This document shows, in pieces, positions 36,901-49,980 of a DNA stretch of 64,000 nt. Made by a program: the position numbers and the translations under genes. This DNA comes from Lingula anatina (taxonomy: Eukaryota; Brachiopoda; Lingulata; Lingulida; Lingulidae): the NCBI RefSeq assembly GCF_001039355.2, contig NW_019775525.1, positions 187,502-251,501 of the forward strand. The letters are read 5' to 3'. The notes under the pieces are model-generated. The model was not told the origin of the DNA and did no database searches. It worked only from the letters and a program-made list of their open reading frames with translations. Numbering within the stretch: the stretch's first letter is position 1; each line of letters opens with the position of its first letter.

Positions 36901-39900
36901 ATTTGACCTTTGACCTACTTTTCACCATGAAATGCAGTTTTTGAATTTTCCAGCCTGTATAGCTCCAAAAATAACAGAGATAGACCCGTAGTTACTATTC
37001 AACTTGAATAGGAAATCATATATTGGGCATATTAATCTCACCTGGAATTTTACCTTTGACCTACTTTTCTACATGAAATGCACTTCACACATTTACTAGC
37101 CCCTATATCTCTACAACTGAAACAGATACTACTATATTCATATCTGAAAAACTGGCAAAGATACACCCATATTTACTATTAAACTTGAATAAGCATTGTA
37201 ATGCTTAACAGAAAAATCAACACTAATTTTTAAAAAAATATGTATTAAAATAATATTGCAACAAAGTTGACAAATTATCCTATTTTTTATTTAATTATTT
37301 TCTTTTTGTCTGTACATTTGACAGCTTCGGTGCCTTGTTTTAAAATCATTGCAGTAATTTTTGTTTAACTGTTTAACCTTCATCTATGTTATTCAGCCGT
37401 TTAACTTAATAATATAACATGTCATCATTATGGTAACTAACAGATCTGTCAAGATTTCAACATAATTTTATAAAACAAAAGAAGACACGTTTTCCAATGT
37501 AAATTGTAGTCAGTGGCTTTTACAGCAGAATATTTATGTAGATGATGAACAAGGTGTCATAAATTGGCAGTAATTATATAGTAAGTGAGTATTAAACATG
37601 ATTGTCATAATCATTTCCTATTTTAATATATTAACGAATTTATTGTGATGCATTATTTTCATGTTTTGATGATAGTGAGATGAAGAAATTCTCATTTCCT
37701 TGGAATAAGGTAATGACTCGATCTTTTCAATGGGGAAAATTGTGAAATTTACAGATGCTGTATTTTTTAAGTCTTAATTTCTTAAAATAAGAGCAATTCT
37801 ATTGAGTGGTAACAACAAAATTGAAAAGCAGACTACCTTATAGTTCTATTCTATGCATTAAAAGCAAAAGCACCATAAATGTTACAAAATAGAATTTTTA
37901 TGATTTTAAAATGATGTATCTGAAAATTTGATAATTTTTGCCCATGGAAAAGATCCAGCCATTACCACAATACCATATTTCCTTTACAACATACATGGTA
38001 TGTCTGGTTGTGATTTTATTTTCCAAAAATTAAATGGAAATCTTTTTGTTTATACAGTTTTAAAGAGTATGTAATAAATATGTTAGAATCATAAATTTGA
38101 TAATGACCTTCTTTTTACTTTCTCCTTTAATTTACAATAGCCAACTTTAGGAACTAACCCCATAACTCTTGCTGCTCCGGGCAAGAATGGAGACAGTTTT
38201 CTGCTTGATATGGCAACTTCCACTGCTGCAGTTGGGAAGGTGAGAGAAATTGATTGCTGTGACAGAGGAGCCTTTATAGAGGACTTTGGTTGGTGTGCTG
38301 TGATATGATTTGTTTAGTTTATGTGTTTTGATTCATTTGCTTGATTTTTTTTTCGTGTTTCAGAAAAATGTGGTAGAGTTACATGCATGCTCTGTTGCTT
38401 TGCCCCCCCCTCCACCCCCACCCTTTTATTTCAGTTTCTGGCACCCTACCATCAGAAAAAATATATGCATGTACACTGATATACATGTATAATATCAAGA
38501 ATAGAAAGATTTCTTTCATCAGAATGCCGGATTGCTTATATAAGCAAAATTAGAAATGGGCATGATTTGAATAATCTCTTTATGAATCAAATGATTATAT
38601 TTTAAATAGGCCCATTTGGGCACAAATGCTCTGACTTTGGCTGCCCCAGGAAAAGAAGGGGATAGTTTTGTATTAGACATGGCTACCACCACTGTGGCCT
38701 ATGGAAAGGTAAATTCGGGCCTGCCTACCCAGTAACTACTGCATGCCATTACCAATGTTCCACATTGATGACTAATTGTTATAATTTACAGATAAATTCT
38801 GTACAACAAATCCAATATATATTTTTATTAAAGGTTATACATGTGGAATATCAGTTGGTTGGTCCAATATTTAATTGAAGTGTAAAAACATAAGTAAAAC
38901 TAAAATCATGTGGAAACAGCAATAAATGTGATTGATTCATATGTCCTAGCATGAAAGTGAAACTGTAGCATGCAAGTGTGAACAACACAATATAAAAAAA
39001 AAGTTTTTACTTTGGGGTGAATATCCTTCCAGGAATAACAATCAATTAAATTTTGTGATCTAAAGTAATGGTTAGTGAAATGTCAATTTTTGTGATCTAA
39101 AGTAATAGTTTGTAAGATGCGAAAATAATATTTGAAATACTCTGATATTTTGCAAGATGATTTTTCATAATCATCTTATAATTTAACATTTGTTTATTAC
39201 TATAATTGTATAAGAATATTCAAATCACAATGTATAGAAAAAATTCTTATACTGTGTTTGTTGACTACAGGTCGAAATCTGTCAAAGAAAAGGAACAAAC
39301 ATGCCAAAAGGTTGGGGTGTAGACCAGGCAGGAAAGGTAAAAGCAAATATACAAATTATAGACAGATTTTTGTTTTTGATTTTTTTGTTTTGCAACATAC
39401 TTCCTCATTTTATACATTTTCTGAACAAGATGATATAAAGTATAATCAAGTTCTGTATTTTAACATTATAGTATTAAACTTTGGATGATGTGCATTTGTA
39501 TAATAATAGATCAATTGGAATTCTGAGAAATTAAATTGTCAGGATGCATTTAAGAATGCAAGTGTAGATTCAAATGAAAACATGGGGTATATTACGCATT
39601 TTGGTAGGAAACCACCAATCCAGATGAGGTTTTGGAAGGAGGTGGACTGATGCCATTGGGAGGATCAGAAGAGTGTGGTAAGAAGTATCAGTATGAGCTA
39701 TTGTAATGCGTTTACTTGAACCACATAGCTTTCATTTGTTTGTTGCATTGTTACCTGTACCCCCCACACACACACGACAAAAATGGGTAAATTAAGATAC
39801 TCCTATATTTTAGGTGGCTATAAGGGGTATGGGCTGGCCATGTTGGTGGAAATATTCTGTGGAATTCTCAGTGGTGCAGAGTGGGGTCCAAATATTCGCA

Positions 39901-41177
39901 AATGGATGAAAACTGACAGAGTTGCCAATCTGGTAAGTTCATTATGGGTTGCGTTTAGATTAGCATTTTATAGTTACACCAGTCCATACAGAAATGGGGA
40001 CTGCATTCAAGGAGGCATTAATAGAAAATTGTCGGATAACTAGATTCACTGTAGCAATGAAAGACATCATAATCAGAAGTTTTGAGCTTCTTTATATTTT
40101 GTGTTAAAGGGTGTTTTAGGAAAAAAGAAAGGTGGTGTCATTGTATTTGTTTGCTTACTTTGTGTAGTTTCTTTCCTTTTTTAGGGGCAGTGTTTTATAG
40201 CAATAAACCCAGAGAACTTTGCAAGTGGCTTTACTGACAGGATGCAGGAATTGATGGATACTTGTAGAAATCTAGAACCAGTAAGAAAAAATTATACCTG
40301 CAAAGAAGTATATTTGCATGTCTAACTAGGAAGATGTTTGTAAGGAAGATAAACAATCAATAGTTCAATCCAAGCCTTCTCAGTTTTCCAATTTAGTATC
40401 CCCCCCTTGCCGAGTAATGAAAATTCCAAGCCAGGACATTGTTAGACATTGTTTCATTGATGAGAAACAACAGTAAGCTTATGTTTAAATGCAATTTTTC
40501 ATGTGTAACTATGAAGTTATTCATTATTTGCTGTGGAAACCATCTTATTTTTAAAAATTAACAAGGTTTTATTGGCTGCCAACATTTCTTTGCAGTCTCT
40601 CACATATTTTTATTATTGCTCTCCAGGCAGAAGGTGAGAGTGAAGTCCTTGTTGCTGGGGACCCTGAGAGAAAACACATGTCACAATGTGATAGGGAAGG
40701 TGGGATAAGATACCATCCAAACCAAATTGCTTATCTGGTAGGCATACAGGCTGGTTTTTAACAATTTGTATCACAATATGATTTTACCTTTAATATGTAG
40801 TAATTTTCTTTTTAAATTCTTAAAACCTTTGTTAAAGGAATTCCATTAGCAATTGCTTTAGTTTGTATTCACAATATTTAGAATACAAGGTCTTTGCGTC
40901 ACCTGCTAATAATAATATATGCATCCTTTGTGAAATGATGATAGACCACAGGTTAATATTTAAACTTACAGTGTATTATTTCCAGTTTATGTATTATTGA
41001 TAGTTATCAGTATGTCTTCATATTCAAGTGTTTTAGATATTTTGAGTTAAGGAGAGGAAATTATTTAATTATTTATAAATCGTTCATGATTATTATGATT
41101 TGAGACATATTTATTTTATTGTATTATAGGAAGATTTGGCCAAAGAGCTGGGAGTTGCACCAATGGTATCAGCATAG
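33953..41177 (+). CDS. Ldh2-family malate/L-lactate dehydrogenase-like oxidoreductase
   Basis: Exons: 33953-34208, 34539-34727, 35104-35165, 36220-36273, 38141-38239 or 38610-38708, 39271-39336, 39608-39677, 39814-39932, 40185-40280, 40627-40737 and 41130-41177. With one of the two 99-nt exons the frame closes at 389 residues, usual for the family once the leader is removed. Signatures of type-2 malate/L-lactate dehydrogenases (Ldh2, related to YjmC) are DYRGHYSHGINRL around residue 80, GSNHYGIAG with the catalytic-type His at about 152, MSFTNTSP, LGTNPITLAAPG and KGYGLAM. These enzymes move hydride between NAD(P) and small 2-hydroxy acids; the substrate is not predictable here. An upstream ATG (33953) and Met12 (33986) are both possible starts. 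The residues from Met12 (MNFLHRLRTYNPKTRFSSS) look like a mitochondrial targeting peptide. The stop is followed by ATTAAA near 41250. Confidence 0.92.
36570..37200. repeat. degenerate tandem repeats (~130 bp units) in dehydrogenase intron 4
   Basis: Several units repeat the order TTTGACCT(T)TGACCTA, TTTTCACC(A)TGAA, TTTTCCAGCC, then a TATAGCTCC/TATATCTGAAA-like motif and (A)GATACACCCATAGTTACTATT. Copies diverge considerably. Half-sites of the TGACCT type recur, as in the 27-31 kb element, but the units are not the same sequence. Confidence 0.65.
38141..38239 (+). CDS. dehydrogenase exon 5a (one of two homologous exons)
   Basis: 99 nt, phase 0 to 0, with acceptor TTTACAATAG and donor GGGAAG|GTGAGA. 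It encodes 33 residues starting PTLGTNPITLAAPG and ending STAAVGK. This is the conserved GTNP segment of the Ldh2 fold, which lines the cofactor and substrate cleft. Confidence 0.85.
38610..38708 (+). CDS. dehydrogenase exon 5b (duplicate of 5a)
   Basis: 99 nt, phase 0 to 0, with acceptor TTTTAAATAG and donor GGAAAG|GTAAAT, starting 370 bp after exon 5a ends. It encodes AHLGTNALTLAAPG through TTVAYGK and differs from 5a at about a third of positions while keeping the core motif. Both splice sites and the frame are intact, so it is not a decayed copy. Confidence 0.85.
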
Positions 41178-41579
41178 CATTGCTGGACAGAGATATGAAC
41201 ATTCAGTTGCAGCATGTCAACACAGTCTATGTTCTAATTGCATTGTTCATATTAAAATTGTGCTGCCAAGAAAAAAAATAATTGTGATAAAAGTAGTGTT
41301 CATGAAGTTTTTGATATGAAAGGATTTTTAAATGAGGCTATGGTACAAACCATTTAATAGAGGTTTGATACTTATGTTGCACATTTTAATTAATAAGATA
41401 AAACTGCATACCTGCACCATTTTACAATCAATTTGTATGATTCAAAACTTATTATCATGGCAATGTTTTATGAGATTCTATCAGCTGTTTTAGTGGTGTT
41501 GAAATGACAGAAATGAGGACTTGTTGTAATTTTATTTAGTTCTGTATCATCAATAATTTCTGCAGCTACTGCATTTTTA

Positions 41580-41980
41580 GGACCTGTTCAGAACCAGTTT
41601 GATCTGCAGACAAAGACCCCATTTCCAGAGATTTGATCAATCTACTTTAGATCGACCTAACTCCCTGGGGATTCATGCTAAATAGCTGTCAGCCGAGCGG
41701 ACACGAAAGTTAATTACCCCCTTACAGCTTGTAGTAGGCGGGACGGACATTTAAGCCGGATTCTCTGACAGTAATCTATTGAGACTCCCCGTGGGGATAG
41801 ATCGATCTAAAAGCTCTGGGAATACAGCCCAAGTAGTAAATAGATCAGATATGGCTCCCACTTGACAATGGGTTCCCACCTCCCATGTGCAGTCCCTGGA
41901 GGGCAGAGCAGTTAAATCTTGGCATGTTTTCAAGTGGGTCAGACTAGTTAGTTTGCAGATCAACTGGTTCTGAACAGGCC
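41580..41980. mobile_element. 401 bp MITE with ~30 bp inverted ends
   Basis: The left end GGACCTGTTCAGAACCAG and right end CTGGTTCTGAACAGGCC are inverted copies with one mismatch, and similarity continues through GATCTGCA(A/G)AC. TTTA occurs on both sides (41576-41579, 41981-41984) as a possible target duplication. No coding capacity. It lies about 400 bp past the dehydrogenase stop. Confidence 0.8.
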
Positions 41981-43484
41981 TTTAGAGTATAGCTGTTTTA
42001 AGCATAAGGATCATGTTAAAGAAAGCATAAATCAGCTTTTGAAAAAGCAGTTGTGCAATCAGTTCAGAAAAGGATAGTTTGTTACACATTTATATTTTTT
42101 AAACAATTTTGAGTGATATGTCAGATTGTGTTAATTCATATTTTCTAAGAGAATCAGAAAATAAAATAAACTACTTACACATCGCTTGTACAAGTGATTT
42201 ATTGTTCATAAGAAGCAGATAAACAGTGACACAGTATTTCATGTAAGTTGAGATTTGCCACTAAACATTACCATGAATTTGTTTAATGCAATAAAATTAA
42301 ATCCACTAAGGTGTTTCAAACAGAGCACACATACACAGTATAGTTTCAGTCAAAGAAAAATTACAGTTGAAATTATTTTGTAAATTTAACTACAGTACAA
42401 CCAGCAAGGTCTTATATTCGTGATATCTGATGTTGTAGACACAAGCAGCAACCCAAAAGATTTCATACTATATCAAGAAAACTTGAACCAATCATGTTTA
42501 TCTTCTTCACATTTTAAAAAAGAAAATTTTACAATCGCTTTGTACAAAAGCATCATTGAAATGTCCCATTACATACTAAAAAAATTGAAAATGGGGTTTT
42601 GCTGGATTGAATTTTTATAATTATACTTCTGCTCCAGAGTACTTGATCTTGTTCTGCTGAACACTTTCTGCTCCTGAGTGCTCTGGGAATTCTGACATCT
42701 GCCAATCCGGAACGGTGTTCCATTGTGGACAAAACTGAAGTTTAACATTTCACTATGCAACTAAGATAGCATTTAATCAAACATACTGCCACCTTTATGC
42801 TACGTTTCCTGCTCTGTGTAATCATTTATTAAAGCACCCAACTGATTAATTTGACAAAAATCACTGTGAGCAAGGTATAAACAGACTGTTTATTGTACAG
42901 AAAGGGTTGCCAAGCAGTACATTTTCAGAACAAGGAAACACCATGCACATTATGAATAGGTTCTTTGTGGGGGTTCCAATTTCATGCATTTACACATATT
43001 TTAAGAATATGTCAATATAATTTCTATTTCTCTCAGCTGTTATTTCATTGCCAATGACAAATACACCATATATCTATTGCAACCTTGGATTACTCACAGT
43101 AAGTAGATCTGCGCTGCATGACCAATATAACAAGTACTGATATAATTTCTGGTCTAACTCTAGTTCTTGGGTGTTATTTATAAGAGAAATGGTAGCGAAA
43201 GATAAAGTTACTTTCACTGTGAAAGATAAAGATGTATCATTCTAAAGTAACCTTTCATCTATTTTCTTTAGAAAATGACCATTTTAAAGTAAAAATAGTT
43301 TTTCATCTTTCTGAAATTGCAGCAATGTGCCTGTTATTGTATTTCTACAAGCAAAGAAGCTGATTCTCCTTAATGAATAATATTCATAAAATATATGGGT
43401 TTTCTCTCAGATTTTAGAGCTATGTGTTGAAAATGAAAGCAGGCTGTGGAATTCTGATTACATTTTGATTTCCCTTATCCTTAA

Positions 43485-44712
43485 TAGTCGAGTCGNATTA
43501 AACAACAAAAATGCCTTTACCCATAGCTGTTAAAATATTTAAAACGTTTACAAAAAAAGGATAAGAATAAAACGATTTGACGCCTTTTTTATTTTAAAAT
43601 GATTTAGTTTACACATACTAGAATGATAATACCTTTCATTAATTTTTGATTTAGAATGAAAAATTAGTTGTCAGGACTGAGATATCCGCAATCAATGTTT
43701 GGTTTGGTCATAGAGCAGCATTGATGGACATATTGGTTTTCGTTTTTCGTATCATTTAACCTAAAAATATGTTTTATTGTGTGTTGTGTCTTGAACGCAG
43801 GTATATCGTTTTTCACTTTATATATGTATTTATATTTGTTCCAGTTAAAGTCTATTTCAGTTAAAAGCTTTGTAGTTTTACAGTTATTTCTTTCCCCCTC
43901 CATTATGTTTTGGATGCCATTTTTATTAAAATAACTTGCAAAATGAAATAAATGATCGCGCTTTGCATGGATATAAATATAAATATGCAATGATGAACAA
44001 TGGAGTGAAGCATCGATTTTTTATTTGAATGTATGGCTCTCGCTTTTCACATAAGAAATTGACGGCCATCTTGAATTTTGAAAAATTGTAAATATCTCGT
44101 TATATAAGCTTCTCTAAGTTTTGTAACCCAGATGAAACAATTTCTTTTAAATAAGCTTGCAAGATATAACATAGCAAGCTTTGACTATGGGGCTCGTCGG
44201 AGTGGCAAATTGACTCTCAGGAGATGGCACCGTCTGCCACCATCTGATTAATGTCAAATAAGCAGTTTCTGAGAGTTTAGGATCATGACTAACAAATTAT
44301 CATAATGGACATAAATAGAAAAGACGGAAATGTTTTAATAAGACTAAATATGCAACTAAATATGCAACTTATTAAACGAACTTATTTTGCAGCTGTTTTT
44401 ACTTTCTGCCATATGTTTTGACGGCCATTTTGGCTTTTTTGCCATATGTAACGGGCTTAAGTGTATTCACTAGTACTGTTGTGCTCTCCTGATAGGATAC
44501 ACGTTCAAAATAGCTGTCAATAAAGTTTACCCGGCGACTTCTGCTCGTTTTTCTATTTTTTCTCATAAATTGACGGCCATATTGAAAAATGCTCAAGGTC
44601 TCGGAAATAGCAACCAAGCTAATTTTGCTTCTCTCGACCTAAAGAATGCATTTCAGCGAAAAAAGTTTACAGGAAAAAACATTGCAGGGTTAGCGTTCTG
44701 GCTACTCGACTA
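43485..44712. mobile_element. 1.2 kb element with short inverted ends, possibly TA-flanked
   Basis: The left end TAGTCGAGT and right end ACTCGACTA are inverted copies bounded by TA. ACGGCCAT(C/T/A)TTG recurs at least three times inside. No transposase motif is seen in the minus-strand frames at 43664-43990 and 44399-44617. An N at 43496 sits inside the left end, so that end may be misassembled. Confidence 0.5.
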
Positions 44713-46265
44713 TAACCAAAACAAATATACTCCTAGTAAATAAGAGACAAATACTGGAAGGCATAAGATTATGTGCACCATGAAATGTTCCATTATTAAG
44801 AAACAACTCTCATTTGACTTTTGGGAATCAGATATGTAGAGTCAAACTCTATGCTAAATGTGACAGCTTTTTCACTTTTTTTCCCCCAGAAAGTTGGGGA
44901 GATTTGAAACTTAATTGACATTTAAAAAGATTATATGCATCTAGACAACAATATCACTAATATACTTAAAAATCAATATAAACAAACTGACAACTACAAC
45001 ATATGCAGTTATGCATGGGAAGCCTTGGCAAGATACCACATACGATCAGTGAAGAGCGAAATACTTTTTCTCATTTAATGAGGCAGTATACATGCCAAAC
45101 ATCTAATTAATACATTAACAGCTTCAGTGTCATTTTTGACAGCAGAAAGTCACTAAAACAATATGTAAAAAATGTACACTTTTTACAAAATTCCTCTTAA
45201 AGAGAAAACCTGTCTAAATTCTTACCATTTCAAACATTTCCACTGTACAATAAAACTTAAATATCTTGGGTGCACATTTAAAACATTGTGCATTTTACAC
45301 ACAGTCACTTTGCTTAATTATTCCATTTTGCCAGCTCATACAATCATGCAGGTTAAAATATACATACATAAAACATGACAAACTAATATGTACAGTACAA
45401 CTCTACTCTGGATTTCTCTATGCAATCACTGAAAGCTGCCTTTGACACAGAGAACCACAAAATACATTTCTCAGCCTTGAACTTTCTATATCCAAACAAG
45501 AGGTGTTGCTGAGACTGTAGTAAAATGCAAAATATATATTTGCTGTTCTGGTTTCCATGGATATATGGTTACTGGGTGGAATAAACATGAGGTAAGAAAA
45601 TCATGGGAATGTTCATGTTATATCTGCCTGATAGCATTTAACATAATAGTTAACAATGCTTAAAACTGTATATTTAAGCACAATATATTATTTAAGTAAT
45701 CTGACCTTTAAAATTTACTTTTTTTCTACAGAGCAGACATGTCCAACATACCTTTAAATGCTTAAAAATAATAAAAAACAATAAATGCAATATTAAAAAA
45801 AAAAGAAAGAAAAAAAAAACAGCTGTGATCCTGTTTGTGAGATCTTCAGTCATAAGACTAACCACTGTAACTTTATGAATCTTGTTCAAATACATGATAG
45901 AAATAAATTTAAAAATGTAAGTATAAAATAGTTATTCTGGGAAAAACCTAATCTAATAATAATGGACATTCAGTTACATTAACCAGCCACTGTTACATGT
46001 ATTTGAAAATTCTAAAAAAAAAATGGTTAGTGCAACATACAGATTATGGACATAAATATATGTGCAAATTTATCTTAATCAGACACTTTTACATGTATCT
46101 ATTAATATTTTAATTTCTAATCTTGACTAAGTCACCAGTTAGTATATAACAGCCAAAAAAAATGTTGGACTTCAAACCCATGGTTATACCTTGTACAAGA
46201 AAACTTTATGAAAAGAAACTAGCATCAAACAAAAAAAAATAGAGGCACTGTTGAACAGTGCATAT

Positions 46266-48122
46266 GTTCTTTAGCTTTTTGATTTTCTTGAGCTAGCATT
46301 AAACCTCCAATTTAATAACATTATACCATTAAAGTGAAAATGAAGGCTGGTAGTTTGCCCTCCAAGGCCCTAGTAATCGAGTTTTCAGTGATACATAGCT
46401 TTGGGGTGATCACATTCATGCACATTAGCACTTGCTGTTTAGTAAACACAAGGTTTAACACATGTGAACAGTAAGCAATAGCAAGGTTATGAAAGGGTTC
46501 TTTTTCTTTTTTAGTACATTATTTCCTGTCTCAATACTTATAGTAGTACAGCATCATTGTTATCAGTACACCCTATATTTATGTAAAGAGCAGCTGCCCT
46601 GTATTTATTATACTAAAAATGCTCTTTAAAGAAAAGAATCTGTACAGAATCTTTTTAAAGATTATATGTTTGCCATAAACCAGGCAACTGATATGTGCTG
46701 AATATCTCAATCAAAGAATAAATTCATTTAATGCAAACAAAAGCCAGGGTAGTGTCACTCCATAGGGATAGTCTTATGGTCTAAACCATCTTGCATCTTT
46801 ATCTAACAGCACAGACACCACGGCTTACAGAGGGATGTTCTATCTTTATTTGCCTCACAAGCCGTAAGGCTTCGTCTTGATATTTAGCAAAAAGTGGCTG
46901 TCGCTTAGCAAACCTCAAACCTTCTTGGGCATAGGCAAAAGCATCCTCATGCTTTCCCTCTTGCTTGTATATCTTGGTCAGTCCCAACACTGCTTCTAAT
47001 AGAGCTCCTGTGACCTTGGCCTTTACGACTTCTGCCTCATACGACTGGTTATAGTATTCAATACTCATCTCAGTGTAACCTGGAGTATTGTGAAGCAATA
47101 CAAACTCAGCAGCTGTATTGTAAAACAAACTAGTCTGCGGAATTTTGTACCCAGCCTCTTGAGCCTCCTCCACTATCTGCAGCATCCTGTCGCAATGCTT
47201 CTGCCCTTCACACAGAAGTTGGGGTATGTCTGCATAGGTCTCCAGATTGATGAACAGGATATAGCAGCGTACTATTTGTCGGTGACAGAACACTCTGTGA
47301 TATGGGTCACTGTGAAGACTTGTCAGTTTGAGAACACCAGCATAGTAGTAGTCATCATGATCATGAAGCAAGTCCCCATACCTTGCCTTGGCATGCTCCA
47401 AGTTCTTGATAAGTTCTTTCTGGGTAAGCTTACTGTATTCAAAATCAAGACACAGTAAAGCATTGCGATCTGCCACTATTAAATATATGCTTTTGTAATG
47501 AAAGGCAGAGTCGAGAAGTTGGCATAATCTCTTGGCTAACCTCAAATCACTGATGTACAGCTGCTTCTGATCATTTCTAACACTGCTCGGATTCTGACAG
47601 AAATACAGGGAACCATAAGAATACAGTATGGAGATGAATATCTCTGCTAGGTAGATTCTCCTCATCTTCCCAAGAGGAGTCCCCACCTGTTCTTCTACAA
47701 GATCAAGGTACATCTCAGGGGTTAGTTGTGTGTGAAGTTCAACCACCACTGGACCCAGCTTGGCCTGAAGTGCTTTAATATCAGGATGTTTGAATACCTG
47801 GGTACACAACAGTTTCAGAAGATCATTTTCATCCATACTGTTGTAACTGGTTTCAGACAGCATGTTCATCAGCAAGTCTGCCTTGGTGCTTGTCATTAAG
47901 TCACTTGTGACCTCACGGAAACTCATGCGCCTGCGCACCATTATACGGCTTATTGCCTCTGCATACAGCTGATCCTCTGACGTCCGGAGCAGATCAAATA
48001 CCAGCTGCTTGGCTCTCTTGAGCTCAGCTTCAGCCATTATGACCATTCCCTTTTTGGCATACAAATTCCCCAGCATATTCAGGAGACAAATTCTCCCTAT
48101 GGAGCCTTCAAAATCCAGCTCC
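46266..48122. repeat. duplicated 1857 bp block, copy 1
   Basis: Matches 48124-49980 with four substitutions noticed by eye, and is separated from it by one N (48123). It includes the last ~1.3 kb of the STAND-gene coding region and about 530 bp of 3' UTR. Confidence 0.9.
46799..48122 (-). pseudogene. partial duplicate of the STAND/TPR gene 3' end
   Basis: The frame matches the last ~441 residues of the gene at 48657-51025, including the stop and the C-terminus ending GVCAVR. It is cut at 48122, next to the N, with no P-loop region. One visible residue change is Cys for Arg in LLCEGQKH versus LLREGQKH. The very low divergence and position at a gap suggest the second haplotype of the same exon rather than a real pseudogene. 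Confidence 0.8.
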
Positions 48123-48123
48123 N

Positions 48124-49980
48124 GTTCTTTAGCTTTTTGATTTTCTTGAGCTAGCATTAAACCTCCAATTTAATAACATTATACCATTAAAGTGAAAATG
48201 AAGGCTGGTAGTTTGCCCTCCAAGGCCCTAGTAATCGAGTTTTCAGTGATACATAGCTTTGGGGTGATCACATTCATGCACATTAGCACTTGCTGTTTAG
48301 TAAACACAAGGTTTAACACATGTGAACAGTAAGCAATAGCAAGGTTATGAAAGGGTTCTTTTTCTTTTTTAGTACATTATTTCCTGTCTCAATACTTATA
48401 GTAGTACAGCATCATTGTTATCATTACACCCTATATTTATGTAAAGAGCAGCTGCCCTGTATTTATTATACTAAAAATGCTCTTTAAAGAAAAGAATCTG
48501 TACAGAATCTTTTTAAAGATTATATGTTTGCCATAAACCAGGCAACTGATATGTGCTGAATATCTCAATCAAAGAATAAATTCATTTAATGCAAACAAAA
48601 GCCAGGGTAGTGTCACTCCATAGGGATAGTCTTATGGTCTAAACCATCTTGCATCTTTATCTAACAGCACAGACACCACGGCTTACAGAGGGATGTTCTA
48701 TCTTTATTTGCCTCACAAGCCGTAAGGCTTCGTCTTGATATTTAGCAAAAAGTGGCTGTCGCTTAGCAAACCTCAAACCTTCTTGGGCATAGGCAAAAGC
48801 ATCCTCATGCTTTCCCTCTTGCTTGTATATCTTGGTCAGTCCCAACACTGCTTCTAATAGAGCTCCTGTGACCTTGGCCTTTACGACTTCTGCCTCATAC
48901 GACTGGTTATAGTATTCAATACTCATCTCAGTGTAACCTGGAGTATTGTGAAGCAATACAAACTCAGCAGCTGTATTGTAAAACAAACTAGTCTGCGGAA
49001 TTTTGTACCCAGCCTCTTGAGCCTCCTCCACTATCTGCAGCATCCTGTCGCAATGCTTCTGCCCTTCACGCAGAAGTTGGGGTATGTCTGCATAGGTCTC
49101 CAGATTGATGAACAGGATATAGCAGCGTACTATTTGTCGGTGACAGAACACTCTGTGATATGGGTCACTGTGAAGACTTGTCAGTTTGAGAACACCAGCA
49201 TAGTAGTAGTCATCATGATCATGAAGCAAGTCCCCATACCTTGCCTTGGCATGCTCCAAGTTTTTGATAAGTTCTTTCTGGGTAAGCTTACTGTATTCAA
49301 AATCAAGACACAGTAAAGCATTGCGATCTGCCACTATTAAATATATGCTTTTGTAATGAAAGGCAGAGTCGAGAAGTTGGCATAATCTCTTGGCTAACCT
49401 CAAATCACTGATGTACAGCTGCTTCTGATCATTTCTAACACTGCTCGGATTCTGACAGAAATACAGGGAACCATAAGAATACAGTATGGAGATGAATATC
49501 TCTGCTAGGTAGATTCTCCTCATCTTCCCAAGAGGAGTCCCCACCTGTTCTTCTACAAGATCAAGGTACATCTCAGGGGTTAGTTGTGTGTGAAGTTCAA
49601 CCACCACTGGACCCAGCTTGGCCTGAAGTGCTTTAATATCAGGATGTTTGAATACCTGGGTACACAACAGTTTCAGAAGATCATTTTCATCCATACTGTT
49701 GTAACTGGTTTCAGACAGCATGTTCATCAGCAAGTCTGCCTTGGTGCTAGTCATTAAGTCACTTGTGACCTCACGGAAACTCATGCGCCTGCGCACCATT
49801 ATACGGCTTATTGCCTCTGCATACAGCTGATCCTCTGACGTCCGGAGCAGATCAAATACCAGCTGCTTGGCTCTCTTGAGCTCAGCTTCAGCCATTATGA
49901 CCATTCCCTTTTTGGCATACAAATTCCCCAGCATATTCAGGAGACAAATTCTCCCTATGGAGCCTTCAAAATCCAGCTCC
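48124..49980. repeat. duplicated 1857 bp block, copy 2
   Basis: Second copy of the block at 46266-48122. This copy continues without a break into the full STAND exon. Confidence 0.9.

Larger units (their letters stand above)
41178..46265. other. intergenic region with two transposon-like insertions and long 3' UTR candidates
   Basis: No coding gene recognised. It holds a 401 bp MITE (41580-41980) and a 1.2 kb TIR element (43485-44712) containing a single N at 43496. The right-hand part is probably 3' UTR of the minus-strand STAND gene. Confidence 0.5.

Noticed and set aside
43664-43990. 108-codon minus-strand frame inside the 1.2 kb TIR element
   Set aside because: Low complexity at its start and no transposase motif. 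Not counted as a gene.
46799-48157. A second STAND/TPR gene downstream of the first
   Set aside because: Near-identity over 1857 bp including UTR, and the N at the junction, point to an unmerged haplotype.
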